Positions 9,721 to 23,300 of a stretch of 64,000 nucleotides of DNA are shown here, one piece after another. Position numbers and translations under genes: made by a program. Position 1 is the first letter of the stretch. Every line of letters begins with the position of its first letter. Origin of the DNA: Anaeramoeba flamelloides (lineage: Eukaryota > Metamonada > Anaeramoebidae); the NCBI GenBank assembly GCA_027625915.1, contig JANTQA010000008.1, forward strand, positions 9,656,501 through 9,720,500, given 5' to 3'. The notes beneath the pieces are model-generated. The model was given only the letters and a program-made list of their open reading frames with translations. It was not told the DNA's origin and ran no database searches.

Positions 9721-11780
9721 AGTTGGTTATTAGAGAGATTATTTGAAATTATCAACAAGATCTTCAATTTTTATCTTCAAGAAACTCGTTGTTATTTTTC
9801 TTTTTCATTTTTACGTTCCTTAACAAGGTGTTCGAAGCTACGTATCTCAATTTTTCTTTTTCATTTTTCATCAAAAAAATGACAAAAAATGATTTTTCGA
9901 TCCAAATTGGAGAATATTTTGAAGATCCTTAACTTTACTTTTCAAATGGAATTGAACCAAAAGCTTTAGAGAAAAATTGTTGAATCCGACACGTAGTTCT
10001 TAAGAAGAGATCTAAGTCATTTTTGACCGACCAAAGTATTTAGTTCACAACCCTTTTTAATTTTGAGTTACTTTTGGCTAGACACCTAAAAAACGTTCGT
10101 TTTTTTTTTACAAACATCTTTGTAGTTTGTTGGAAAAAAAGTAAAGGTATTTTTTACAGAATTAATAATGAACACTAGCCAAAAACAACATGTTTTAAGG
10201 GATTGGTAATCTGTGACATCAAGACAAAGTTTGAAACTATTTTATTGTTCATAATCCCTATTAACAAAGGTTATGGAACCAAGTTTCACAAAATTCTGAT
10301 TAAAAAAAAAAAACCCAGAAAAAAATTTTTTAGGTGAGATTAATTTTTTTTTTCCCTTTTTTAATAGATAAGAAAACTAATAGCAACTACGTTTCCGCCC
10401 TGGAGGGGGTTTTATTATTGTGTTATTTTATATTCATTTCTCAAAAAGAAATTTTATTCTGATAGAAATTGGATAAAGAATTACTAATTGAAAAAAAACA
10501 AAAATAAAAAAAAAAAAAATTAATTTTTTCTAAAAGATCTTTAAAAGAAAAAATAAATGGATTTAAGGGATTTTCAAGTCACCATTTCAAATGTGAAAAC
10601 ATTTCAAACTTGTAAAAGCGGACCTTATAAAATCTCTCGAACAGTCTGGGAATTTGTTTTGTGTATCAAAATTTGAAATGGAAAAGATGAAAATTTGTTG
10701 AAATTGTATTCTTGAAAGATCCACAAAGGTAAAATTGGGATAATTTTGAAAATCCGAAAATTTCCCATTTTTTTCAAAATATAATTCATAGTGGACACAT
10801 TGAACTGAGATTATAAAACAATTTACAAATGTGTTTGTATCAACAATAGACACAAAAGTTGATAAATCGCTTTATTAAATTTCTGTCAAAAATTATATAA
10901 TTAACAAATAGATTTTTTTGACAAATGATTTCATAAATTTTGGAAATATAGTGATTTTACAATTAGCTGAATAAAGAGGAAAAAAACAAATCAGTCTTTG
11001 GGTATTTATGATGACGATTATCATGTTAATTTTTGAAATAAAATCTCACAAATAGTAACTTTTAGAAGTTATCAATTTGAATTCTTGAATTCTTTAATAC
11101 TATTATTTTGAGTTACAATTTTTAGATTGAAAAGTTTGGAAAAAAAAAAATTTAAAAATTTCGACTGTTTAATTGTGATCATGAGTAAAAAATGTAATAA
11201 TTAATTGTGATTTAGTATTTATAAAAGATTTTTTAGAAAAATTTGAAGCATACAGTCACTTATTTCAGTTAAACCCAATCACAATATACTTTAATGAGAG
11301 ACGAATCTATGAAAATTTTAATATCTAAATGTGTTTTACCCAATGAAAATATACCCAACCTACGAAAATTATATTTTTATAGAATTTGAGGGAAGAGTTT
11401 TAAATTCCTCTTATTTACTCTTAGTTTTTTTTGAATTTTAGAAATTAAAAAAAACCACCTTTAGTTTTTCCAGAAATTATAAGAGTTAATCCAACTCTTT
11501 AATTCATCTCTATTCTTTCAAATTCTGGAAAAACTTTATTTACATTTTTTTAATTTAGGAAATTTAAAAAAAAAAAATTAAATTGTTCTCTATTATGTGA
11601 AATTTAAAAAAAAACAGACTCTACAACAGTTGAAGACACTTACAAAATCCCTATACTGGTATTTAACAATTTTTGAAAAATTCAAATCTATACTTATTAT
11701 TAACGAGGAGGGGAACAATAATACTGAAACTTGATTATTAATAATATTAAATATTTTATGATTTTTTAAGCTTTTTTAAA
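9721..11780. other. Intergenic, mostly featureless
   Basis: AT-rich with scattered short open stretches (MTKNDFSIQIGEYFEDP near 9.88 kb; a MATH-like reading at about 10.57-10.68 kb). 11450-11540 is a weak copy of the TTTCCAGAATT...AATTCTGGAAA hairpin repeat described at 21.7 kb. A small GC island (CCGCCCTGGAGGGGG) lies near 10395. Confidence 0.4.
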
Positions 11781-11789
11781 AAAAAATAA

Positions 11790-12050
11790 CATTATTTTCG
11801 CACGATTAGTCACATCTTAGTATATTTACTCTTGATAAATATCCACAAAAAGAAAAAATTAATAATATACTAAGAAGTTACGACACAAAAGTTATATTAG
11901 GGGTTTAATAAGGAGACACTCTATCTATCCTTTTTAATTTGTGTTTTTTTTTTTTTTTTTGGATTTATCAGTCATTTTTTAATAGAAAAAAAATATTAAG
12001 AATGTTCAAAGGTTTACAGATGACTTGATTTTGATAAGATAAGGACCGGT
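11790..12050 (+). mobile_element. LINE reverse-transcriptase relic
   Basis: Plus-strand pieces of the RT palm are visible. GDTLSILFNL (motif B, normally GxxQGxxLSPxLF) lies at about 11910-11945, and RFTDDLILIR (the YxDD catalytic motif C, here FTDD) at 12010-12039. Stops lie between them. A TA-site MITE has inserted 30 bp further on. Confidence 0.55.
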
Positions 12051-12082
12051 ATCAGGAAAATATTAAAAAATAATAATAATTA

Positions 12083-12281
12083 CAGTCAGTTCCACTTTTA
12101 AGACACAAACTTCAACGATCTTTAAGGCACAATAAAAATCTCAAATTAAGGCACAAAATTCATATTCTATATGTAAAATAAATTGAAAAAAATCAAAATT
12201 ACAAATTTTGTGCCTTAATTTGAGATTTTTTTCTGCCTTTAATTTTGTTGAAAGAAGTAAGCCTTAAAAGTGAAACTGACT
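12083..12281. mobile_element. TA-site MITE (CAGTCAGTTCCAC family), copy 1
   Basis: 199 bp. Starts CAGTCAGTTCCACTTTTAAG and ends with its near reverse complement (CTTAAAAGTGAAACTGACT). Flanked by TA on both sides (12081-12082, 12282-12283). Interior has the paired words AATTAAGGCACAAAATT and AATTTTGTGCCTTAATT. Tc1/mariner-type target preference. Confidence 0.8.
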
Positions 12282-14265
12282 TATGTAATTGGTTTTATTT
12301 GTCATGATTCTGTATTTTTATTATTATTTAACATATAATTGGTTTTAAAATGGTTGTGCATGGAGTCAAAATTATTTAATACATCCAATTCTTGAATCTG
12401 TAATATATCTTTCTAAACAAATCAGGCAAAACAATAATTTTTACATAAATCAATATAATCCATCAGTATTATTTTATTATAAGTGTGTATTTTTGTAATA
12501 TAACAAAATATCTAATGACAAAAAAAAAATAGTTTAGTCTGTATTTAAAAGATAATTTAAATCAGAATTAAAAGAAAAGGGTAATATATGTATTATTTCT
12601 CAATGGTTAGTATATAAACATTACCCTTAAATTTATAAATGCAGTTCCAGCTTATTTTCAATTATTTTTTTTTATTTTAATTTTGACCTTCTTTTCATCT
12701 CTTAACCAAAAATTTTAAACAAATATTTTTATTTACAATTTTAATTTTTAAAAAACAAAAAAATCAATTTATTTATCCAGTAGATCAAAAATTTTTGGTG
12801 AATAATTGGAATAATAAGGAATAGAAAATGTTTTACTTTGATGATTTTCTTTTACATCTTAGAGTTAGAAACAATTTTTTGTCGGTAATCGATTTTATCA
12901 ATACAATAATGGCAAAATACAAAATAATAATAATAATATTTGATTAAAATTATTGTTGGAACAATCTTCTTGATTTTATCAACAAGTGATTTTTGTTATT
13001 GAACTTTGCTTGACTTTTAAAAAAACAAATAAAACCAAAACACCAACAATATCAATGGGTCTAACCAATTACAAATATAATGATATTTTCTTTACTTATA
13101 TTATATTTATATGCGAATTAAAGCCACATTTTTCTTAAAATATTTTATATTGACACTTTATATCTCCAAAAGAAATCCTAAAAGAAGAAAAGTTATAAAG
13201 CAGTCAAAAAAAAACCAAAATTTCCTTTTTCAAAAAAATAATTCAAAACAGTTTTTTTATAATTTTTGTCAAATATATTTTGATAAAAATACAACAACTC
13301 TTGTTCAAACTTGGAGTAAATACCTTTTTTTCCTTAAAAGCCAAGGATTTTCAATTGACCATCTTCTCACAAAAATAGTAATTGTAATTAAGATACTTAA
13401 CTGATCTGATCAAAGAGTAATTTTTGAGACTTCCAAACTATATCAAATAAACTGTTTCTGAATAATTTTGGGATTATCATCTTGAAAGTAGGTTCTTAAG
13501 ATCCTATGAATTCTTTTTTTGTTGCTGGAATTTTTGTAATAAAAATCCATTCAATCTTTTCGGTTGTTTTCAATTTACTCACTTTTTCCTGTAAATAAAT
13601 GAAAATTTTTATTTCAAGTTCTCAAATGATTTGACTAATTATAAAATGAAAAAAGCTAAACATCTTCACAAACCCAAATAAGAAATAGATTATTTTTAAA
13701 ATTTTATTAAGCTTCCTTATTGGACTTTGAGATTCTGTTATTTTCCAATTAATAAATGAAAATTTTTATTTCAAGTTCCAAAATGATTATTAATTATTAC
13801 TTCTACAGCCAAATTAGCAGAGTAAAAATTTTGTCTTTGGGTTTAAAAAGGAAGTTTAATTTATTGCCTAAAAATATCATTTCTAATGATATATAAAGAT
13901 CTGTGCATTTTCATCAACTCATTCACTCGAAAAATATTTTGAATTTGAACTAAAAATTTTCATTTTTTAATTAGAAAATAATAGTAAAATTTTTATAATT
14001 TTAACTTGTTTTTAACACGATTATTTTGCAAACGAGAATCAAGCAATTTTTTTTTTGTTTTGTTTTTGGATTTTTCCCAAATAAAGATAATGTAATTTTG
14101 AAAGTCATTGTCTAAGAGTAAACCGTTCCTGGGGTATGGTCAATTTTCTTCGAAGTAACATATCCCTTAAAAATAATTTATTTATGCCTTATTTTTTAGG
14201 GAAAATTTAATTTTTAAATTCATGATCTCTTTGTTTTGTGACATCTTCTTTTTTCTTATTTCCAG
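12282..14265. other. Intergenic, mostly featureless
   Basis: Contains a direct repeat of about 30 bp (AATAAATGAAAATTTTTATT and following) at about 13596 and 13752. Coding-like fragments on the minus strand: about 13496-13620 (EKVSKLKTTEKIEWIFITK), about 13864-13935 (RVNELMKMHRSLYIIRND) and about 14120-14165 (MLLRRKLTIPQERFTLRQ). No model could be built. A 97-codon plus-strand frame at 13111 is AT-driven and unconvincing. Confidence 0.35.
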
Positions 14266-14329
14266 TCTAACACTCTATGAAGGTGCTTGTGAATTCTTTT
14301 CGAAAAATGGAACACAATTTCAGAATCAG
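14266..14329 (+). other. Possible 5'-UTR exon of the downstream gene
   Basis: A 64-base block sits between a textbook acceptor (pyrimidine tract ending TTTCCAG) and a donor (CAG then GTCAGA). A second pyrimidine tract ending CCCAAG lies just before the ATG at 14400. One frame reads LTLYEGACEFFSKNG. It could be a leader exon of the membrane-protein gene or an exon of another gene. Confidence 0.25.
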
Positions 14330-14399
14330 GTCAGAAATCAAATTTATCATTTCTCTCTAATTTTTTTCTTTTATTTTTCTTTTTCTTGACCCAAGCAAA

Positions 14400-17300
14400 A
14401 TGAAAACCAAAACCTCGTCTAGAATTTTTGTTTTCCTTTTTTTAGTGCTTAGTGTTAAAATTAGTAGCCATAGATTTACAGATGATGTTTGTAACTTTCT
14501 TTATGGTGACAATTGTGAAAGATGCATAGATCGGGATCGGCCCTTCCATCGTTGGTGTGGTACATATTGTTCCGACGGTTCGTCTGTGGACAGCGGTTTC
14601 TCATGTTCCTCTTCAGCTTCTTGTGAAGTAAACCAAGAAACTCAATGCCCGCCACGTAATAATTGCGAAAAGTATTCGGGTGCACAAATGTGCCGAGTCT
14701 GCATCGATCATGGTTGTCGATGGACAAATTCCGAGAAAGGCTTATGTGATTACGTTGAAGGTAGCTTTACTACGGTTTCTTCTTGCGAATCTGTGCCGTT
14801 GAGTAGTTCAGGTATAGTACACTTTATTCAATCTTTCTTTTTTTTTTTTTTTTTTTTTATTTATATTGTTAACCTTTTTTCTATTTCCAAAATAAGACAA
14901 CTTGGTTCAATAAAACACAAATTTGAAATTCAAAATTAAAATAAAAAAGTTTTTAATCGATCCCCAAAAAAAAATAAAAAAAAAAGAAAAAAATAGTCAC
15001 TAAGGATTGTCACATACAAAAGTTCATATTAAGTTTAACAAAAATGAATAAAAAAATCTAATAGTGAAGATTACTAAAGCCAACTAAAGACTTTTTTTTA
15101 TTTTTCCGAGTTAAACAGATTTCCTCTCATGAAATCAGCACCATTTTTTCCACTTAGCTGATTCTTCGGGAATTAGAACCAGTCATCATTGTTATTCCTC
15201 AAACTCATAATCAACCAAGTTTTTCAATTTGGTTAACTTTCAAATTCTTGAACAAGGGTTTTAACAAAGATGTAATTGTGGTTTACAAAAAAAATTGAAA
15301 AATTATTTGGATTTCGCATAAATTCTCAAATAATTTCTTTGTTAAATTTGAAAGTAAAGTTTATGTTTCTAATATGGCTTTTTATCCCTTTAGTATTAAT
15401 TTGTTTTCATTTTTTTTTTGTTTCGAAAACAATTGATCAAAAGGATATTCATTAATTTCATATTTCTCTTTTGTGTTTCTTTTGGTATATGCTTTGGAAC
15501 ATTGTCTCTTTCTTCTCAGACTTGGAAAACTCTTTGAAAAAAAAAAGTTAATTTTCCAAGTACTACTTCCGCACTATTCTAATTTTATGCCCAATGGGTA
15601 TCAATTTTCTGAATAACAATATATTTGTTGACTCAAAAGAATGATTAGCCAAAGAAATCTTGTTAAAATTTTTCATTTAGGTTTTTTTTTTTTTAATTTT
15701 TGTGTTATTTGGCCAAAAAACTTATTTATTCCAATTTAAATTTCGAAATTTAGCTTTAAAAAGCTCGAAAATCAAAATCCTCTTGCTTCACCTATCTTTC
15801 CACTTCATTTTAAAATGTCCTAGAATTTCGTGCGACGGTATACATATATTTTCAGACAAGGTGAAAAGTAAATGAAGTAAGAGGTAAAACAAAATCGATT
15901 TTAATTTTTAGCTTGTTTTGTTCGAGAATTTCGAAAAAGTTTTATGGATCACTAAAAGTTTTTCTTTAATTTTCCATTAAAATCACCATAAAAAAAACAA
16001 AAATTGCAATTTTTTGTTTTTTCCTCAATTCACCAACTTTTAAAACATTTTTATTGGCTAATATATTTGTATTTCACCCCCACCCCCAGAGAACACAAAA
16101 TTCGAATAGTCCTTAACATACACAAAATGTAAATATCAAATTAATGAATAACCCTAAATGCTTTTGTCGCTGATAAATCTAAATTTTTATAATATGTGTT
16201 TCAATTGGTGTAAAATTAAACACTAAACTTACAATGTTCCTATTTCTAGTATCAATAATTTTAAAAATTGTTTTGATTATCATTCAACAACACCACATGA
16301 AAAAATCTAGAAATGTTGATAATCTACAAAAATTATCATCAGCCATTTTTAAAATGTTAATTAAAAGTTTTTTTATCAAGTCTATAATTTAAAAAAATGT
16401 GGATTATAATCAAAAGAATTTTAACAGATATTTAATGATTAACTTTACAAACCAACATTAATTTTTTTGTTGAATGATTGCTTTCAAAGTTTAAATCATT
16501 CGGCTTCCACTTAATTTCCGATCGATCTTTCAATTTGAAATTATTTTCAACTTTGTTACTTCGGGATAATTCGAAAATAGTTTCAATCCCTTTAACTTTC
16601 TGTGATTCTATTTTTGGTTGTAAAAAAGTTTATTTTTAGGTTTTGAACAAAATTAGATTGTTTTTGTCAGGAAAATTACTTCTTTCTTGAATCGCAGAAA
16701 AAAATGATAAATGCTCATTTTTTTTTTTTTTCATTTTTTTTGTTAGTCTCATGATTTTTTTAACGAAATTTCCTCCAAAAAGATAATTTTGGAATTTTGG
16801 AAATAAAGAAAGAGATGAAAAAAAAAAAAAGAAAGAAAGAAAGAAATAGACAAATCTCCTAATATTTCCCATTAATTAATATTTTTTTCACGATCTAAAC
16901 TATTTTTCAGTCAAAGGGTCCCAGTTGTAATGGTATAATACATGTGTTTAAAGGGTTTGCACAGATATTAGAAGAAAAATTTTATTTTGGAAATTTTCAA
17001 AATTTAAATCATTTTCTACACATTTTTGTTTTTTTTTTTCGATTTTTTTTTTAAACGTCATTCAGTTGAAAAAAATTTTTTTATTGCAAGATCAATAGTC
17101 ACTTGGTAAAAACGTGTTATTCTAAGGTTATTGAAACCATGTAAAGATTGTTGAGAATTCATTTGATTTCTATTGCAATTCTATTCGATCTTTGATCTTG
17201 ATATTTGTTTAATAAATGAGAAAAATTTTCACTTCATTTTCATTTCCTTTTTCAAATAGAGATCACAAATACCAACAAACTTCGTTTGGCGGCTTGATTT

Positions 17301-20300
17301 CTAAAAGAAAAGTATGGAAAACGAAGTGAAAATTATTTCATATTTATTATTCAAATACCAGTAGAAGTTCAAAACGAACATAGTTGTTTTTCTCAATAGG
17401 GCCCTAAGAATTTGAGTTTTTCAATTTTTAAGAAAATCCATTGATTAATTAGTTTTCTTTCAGACATATATCAACAATTCTTTAATGTGTATTATTCTGT
17501 TTATTTTTTATTTGTTCTTCAAAGGTCAATTCTATAAAATAATTGATATTTGAAAAAAACGTTGGGCCCCTTTGACTGAAACAGAGTTTATATGATCGTG
17601 AAAAAACAAATCAAACAATCGATAAAGAAACAACACGAACGCAAAATTTCCTTTCGGTCGTGCATTAAATAAATAGAGATTAAATCCCATCAAATGCCGA
17701 ATATTTTAACATTGACTAAAAAAATAAAAAGTATTATTTTCAACTTTTTTTGCAATCTTTTTTTCAAACGAAATTAATATAAAAGAAGGTTAGAATATCT
17801 CTAAATTTTAAATGATTATAATTAATTTTTGTTTTACTCTTTTTTAAGATTAATCCAACTTTTCAGAAAAGAAAAAAATATAATTTTGATTTAAATTTTG
17901 TTTGAAAAAATTCCTTGAAAATATTCCTCAACAATACCATGTGCTAATGTAATATTGCAATATTATTTTTCCAATTACAAAATATTTTACACAATTGTTA
18001 AATAAAAAATATTTTTATCAAACATGTTTTTCTTTTAATAAACGCTACAATAATTTTAAATATTCAATATATTAAAAAAAATTTGGTTTGTTTTAATTAA
18101 AAAAATTTTAATGTAAAAATTATAAACCATTATTTTAAAAACTCCAAAATCAAATAATTAATTTACTATATGTATATTTAATTTTGCGTTTTCAAATTCC
18201 CAAATACAATCCTTAAGACTGTCAAACGATTTATAATACTTGGGTTGAATGCACAGATGATGAACATTGTACATGGATATGGAAAAGAGGATCTCTTAAA
18301 CCAATATGTAATTCTAGAACGGAAGAATATGATAACAACACAAACATTTATCCAGAGGGATCTCTGGATGGTAATAAGTTTTGTGAATTACGTGAAAATT
18401 GTGACGAATGTCATGGCGTTGATTGTACGTGGTGCTATAACCCCGATTATGACATTGGGTATTGTGTTTATTCTAATGATACCATCGATAATAAAGAATG
18501 TATATATGAAGTTAATCCACCCTGGGAAAGTTGTCCATCGTTTGAAGACACAACACTATCAAATTGCACTGAATCTAACAATTGTAAAAATTGTACTAAA
18601 TCTGGTTGTAGTTGGTGTGCTATAAATGGTGAAGCTAATAATGGACATTGCCAAGAGAGTTCTAAATATTGTACCTCACCTGATCAGTAATCTTTTTCTT
18701 TAATTTCTTTTATTTTGCTGTTTTATGATATATATAAGAAACGCTATTTCCAAAAAAGAGAGCAAAAATTTATTTCAAAATATCTTGATTAAACTTAATT
18801 TTAATATTACCGTTTAAATATCCAAAATTGTTATTCATCATTAATTGATTATTTATCATAATTCAATTTGCTTGTTTGTAAGAAATTGCCCAAATTAAGG
18901 ATATTAAAGTTTCTTATCACAATTTTATGTGATGTTTTGTTCGAGGTGTGGAAATTTGTCATAAATTTTTTTATTTGATCATAAAAAATATTTTTTCAAT
19001 GGGATCTCATCTTGATAAATTTTCTCAGTAAAATGGAAAACTTATAATTGGATTTTATTGTTGAAAAAAATTATTTGGACCCTTAAAATATTAATTGTCT
19101 ATTTTTTATTGAACTCAGCCGTTACTCGTTTTCTACAAAAAAAGTGAAAATTTTTTTTAATTTTTTAGAAAATGTTTCCTATAAACTTATTTTGAAATAA
19201 ATACAAAATAGATACTGATATATTCAGTATTAACATTCCTCTTAATTTTATATTACTAATTTACAAATAAAAATACTAACAAAAAGAGAATATTATTTGA
19301 AATACAAAAAAAAAATTCCACACTTTTTTTGGAAATTCCTTCTATTTTTCTGCTTATTCGGTTTTCAAAAAAAAATTCTGAATTTTTTGATTTCAATCAC
19401 GCTTAAGATAATTAAAAAAGTTACACTTTAATTTATAAACATTTATAGAATCAAACAACATGTTATTATATAAACTATTGATATTCACCATTCAAATTTA
19501 ACAATATGTTTACTCATTTTCCTTTCAATGAGATAAAAGAAAAAGGAAAAAAAGAAAAAGGAAAAAAAGGAAAAGGAAAAAAAGAAAAAGGAAAAATGAA
19601 AAGCAATTTCAATTTCAATCAAGTAAAAATTTAAAAAAATATAGTTTAAGAAGTTTGGAATAGGAAGATTGTTTTTGGATTCTTATTTTGTCTCATTAAA
19701 TATAAAATATATTTCAGTCAAAGTTTCCCAGTTTCAACAGGTGAATTACATGTGTTTAAAGGTGTTGAATGGATATTAGAAGAAAAAATTTAATTTTGGA
19801 AATTCAAAAATTGAAATCATTTTTTCTTATTTTGCATTTTTTTTTTTTTTTATACGTAATTCATTTGCAAAAAAATTTTTTTATTGTAAGATCGATAGTC
19901 ACTTCGGTTGAAAGTGTGTTATTCTAAGGTTATTGAAACAGTGGAAATTATTGTACAGAAAAATCATATTGGTTTCTATTGTATTTTTCTTTGATCTTTA
20001 ATTGAAGATCAAAATGAACATTGTTGCTGTTTTTTTTAATAGGGATATAAGAATTTTTGTTTTTCAATTTTTAAGAAAATATATTGATTTATTAGATTTG
20101 CTTCATACGGATATCTACTATTCTCTGATGTGTATTATTCTTCCTATTTCTTTTTTAATCCTACAAGTTTTTGAAGGGTCAGTTGTACAAAATAATTGAT
20201 ATTTTGGGAAATTTTTTGGGTGCATTTGACAACAGAAACAAAGTTTAGATATATTGACTCCAACTATAAACGAAAATTTATCCAAAAATAAATTAAAACA

Positions 20301-23300
20301 AAATTCTTCCTACAATATTCGAATAAATATGAGAGTTTTATCAGAAATATTCAATGTACTTTTTTTTTTTCTTTATAAAATTTATTTTTAATGATTATGA
20401 TTTGATGCATCAATGAATTTATAAATAAACTTTTTTTCAAATAAAAGGGCACAGAAAATTTCAAGAATTATTGATAATTGAATCAAATTAATCGTGGTAT
20501 CATTCTAAAATCTAAGAAACTCTTTAAAACAAAAAAAAAAAAAAAACACTCAACTGAATATTTAAAGCACATTAAAACAAAACAATAAAAATTAAAATTC
20601 AATATTCTAAAAATTGATGCAACCTTTTATTTGAAATGAGAAATCTTGTTTTGTAAATTGTAAAGAAAAAAAATTATAAAATCAATAAAAACCTTTCAAC
20701 AAGGTGAATTGTGAAAAAAGTTCTTTACACGATATTGATAAACTTTTTACATGTCAAACTTTTGTTATTTAAAGTCTAATTTCCAATATAAAGCCACAAT
20801 CCATCTGATATTTTCTTGGAATGTTTTTTCTTTATTTCTCTTTTCTTAGTTCCATGCAACAATCCAATAATGGTCTTTCTTAATTTCTATATCTAGCTCA
20901 TTCGAAATCAAACTTAAACTTTTTTCATTTTTATACTGATAGATTATTTCCAAATTGGATCCTTCTTATCTTCTTTTTTTCATTTTCCAACTGTTCAATA
21001 TCGATAAATAAAAAAATGAAAAATGAAAAAATGAATAATTAAAATGAAAATCACCATTAAGTAATTATCTTTATTAACAATCAAATTCAATAGTATTGAT
21101 GATTTGAGAGTTGTGCCCTTTTGTTTGAAAAAGAGTTTATTTTGTTTTGTAATGAATTGAGGAAAAAAATTGATTTTATTTACTTTAAAGAAAAATTACT
21201 CACAAAACCTATTATTAATTTTTCAATTGTAAATTTTGAAAAATCTCATTTAGATTCAAAAAAAAATAAAGAAGAATTATTTACAAATAACTCGATAATT
21301 AACAGTTTTAGAAACTATTTTGAATTAATTATTTTAAAAATTCTTTTTTATTCTTTAAATGTTTTTAATAATCATTACAATGTTAGAGAACAGATAACGG
21401 ACTACTGGTAACACACCCAACTTATCAGTACAAAGTCCCAGATTCAATTCCCCATAACCTCGTTATTTCTGATTGTATATCATTTTCTCAAAAACCTACC
21501 AAGGTGTAATTTTAATTAAAAATCGGGCTTATGTTTCTTAGGACAGCTAATTCTTTGAAAAAATCGTCTGTCCAATTTGGTTCTTTTTGACTATTCTAAA
21601 AATTGAACCTGAATAGGAATCGTAACCAAATCCTCTCACAATTTATGGAGCGGATCCGATTTTTGGGAGAAATGGCCAGATTAACTGGGTTTAACAATAT
21701 CTCTGATTTGAATTAGGGGTTCAGTTAAGTTACGAGGAGTGCTGTGGAGTACCGTAGAGTACCTATCTTTTCCATAATTCAAAAGAATTGAGTAAAACCA
21801 AAGATTTTACTGTTCTTTTAAATTATGAAAAAGCTAATGGCTGTTTTCTTGAGGTTTTGAAATAAACCGAAAATTAAATAAATTTTCTTTTTATTTCTTA
21901 ATTAAAAAAAAACCTAACGATGGGATCCTTGGTTTTCCATAATTCAAAATAATTGAGTAAAATCAAAGATTTTACTGTTCTTTTAAATTCTGGAAAATCT
22001 GTCTTTTTCGGGCACTCTATGGAACTCTATGGCACTTGATGGACACTTTCGTTAGATTTTCAAAAATTTAAATTAATAGAGTTAAATCTTTTGATTTTAT
22101 TCAATTCTTTTAAATTCTGGAAAACCTAACGTGAAGTGCCTAGGTTTTTTTTAATATGAGAAATAAACCAAAAAATTTGTTAAATTTTTGTTTTATTTCT
22201 TAAAGTAAAAAAAAACCTAACGTGAAGTGCCTCGGTTTTTTTTAATTTGAGAAATAAACCAAAAATTTAACAAATTTTTTGGTTTATTTCTTAAAGTAAA
22301 AAAAACCTAACGGCAAAAAGGTGAACTTTTAGTAATCACTCTTTAATGGAAAAACAAATTATTACAATTTTTTTTGTCCAAATTTTGAATAATAAATATT
22401 TTGTCCTTTTTGGTGGATTGATATTAAAAGAAAATTTTCAGTATAACCAAAAAGAATTCAGAAAACCAACCTTAAGGTAACTATAATTGAGCTAACTTGA
22501 TTTTAATTTTACTCAGAATAAATTCATTTCAAATATTTTACTTTTTCACTTTTAGAAACTGTTTTTTAATAGTCAAGTTTAAATTGAATCTAAATGAATA
22601 AATTCTGCCAATGGATTCACTATTTGGAGTTACCTTACAAAACAAAAGATACCGGGCCATAGGTTAATTTTCAGAATGGGTTTTAGTGGAAAAAAGATGA
22701 TGAGAAAATCCAAGGTAGAAATTTTCATAAAATTTACAATAAAATGACAAAAATGCAAAATATCTAGAATCCGTTTTTTGATATCTTATCAAATTATAAG
22801 TCTTTTTATGTTCAAAATCAAATGCAAAATCAAAGGGAAATTTTAATTCGTCTTTTTGGATAAAATTCAACAAAATACCTTCATAAATTAACCTGAACAG
22901 AGAACACTAAATTTGAAAAAGAATTAAGATCTATAAATCTTAGTCTTTCAAAAAGTTCAGAAGTTAGAAAAGAAAAAAGAATATTTTTGAAAAAGCTATA
23001 TTTTTTTTCTCATTCTTTTAACAAGCTTGTCTTACATTGACAAAACAAAACTTTAAAACAATAAAACAGCAAAGATCTTGGGAGATCTTTGTTCTAAAAG
23101 CTAAAAAGAATACAGAATTTTTTTCATTACTTTTTAAAAAAGCAAACATTAAACTGCATTTAGCTTAACTTTTTGATTTTTATTTCTCATGAATCAATTC
23201 AGTCACCTTGGTGTTTTAATAATTCTAAATTTGTGATACAGGGTGTACCGGAAATGGTAAACTTTGTAAATTTCATAAAATTGAAGATTTTAGGTTTGAA

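Larger units (their letters stand above)
14812..18217 (+). other. Intron 1 of the PSI-like gene (3.4 kb)
   Basis: GTATAG...TTAAG. It holds a 671-bp transposon-like element (16908-17578) with another MITE nested in it. A stretch at about 15155-15290 reads on the plus strand LRELEPVIIVIPQTHNQ after a CTTAG acceptor-like site and may be a gene relic. The rest is AT-rich filler. Confidence 0.7.

Noticed and set aside
13111-13404. 97-codon plus-strand frame
   Set aside because: AT-driven composition, no motif, no splice or promoter support.
18245-18625. 126-codon plus-strand frame starting at 18245
   Set aside because: It is a shadow in another frame of exon 2 of the Cys-rich gene, whose own frame carries the regular Cys/Trp pattern.
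21121-21411. 96-codon plus-strand frame in intron 2
   Set aside because: Lys/Ile/Phe/Asn-rich, no domain, lies in transposon-rich intron; not enough to call a gene.
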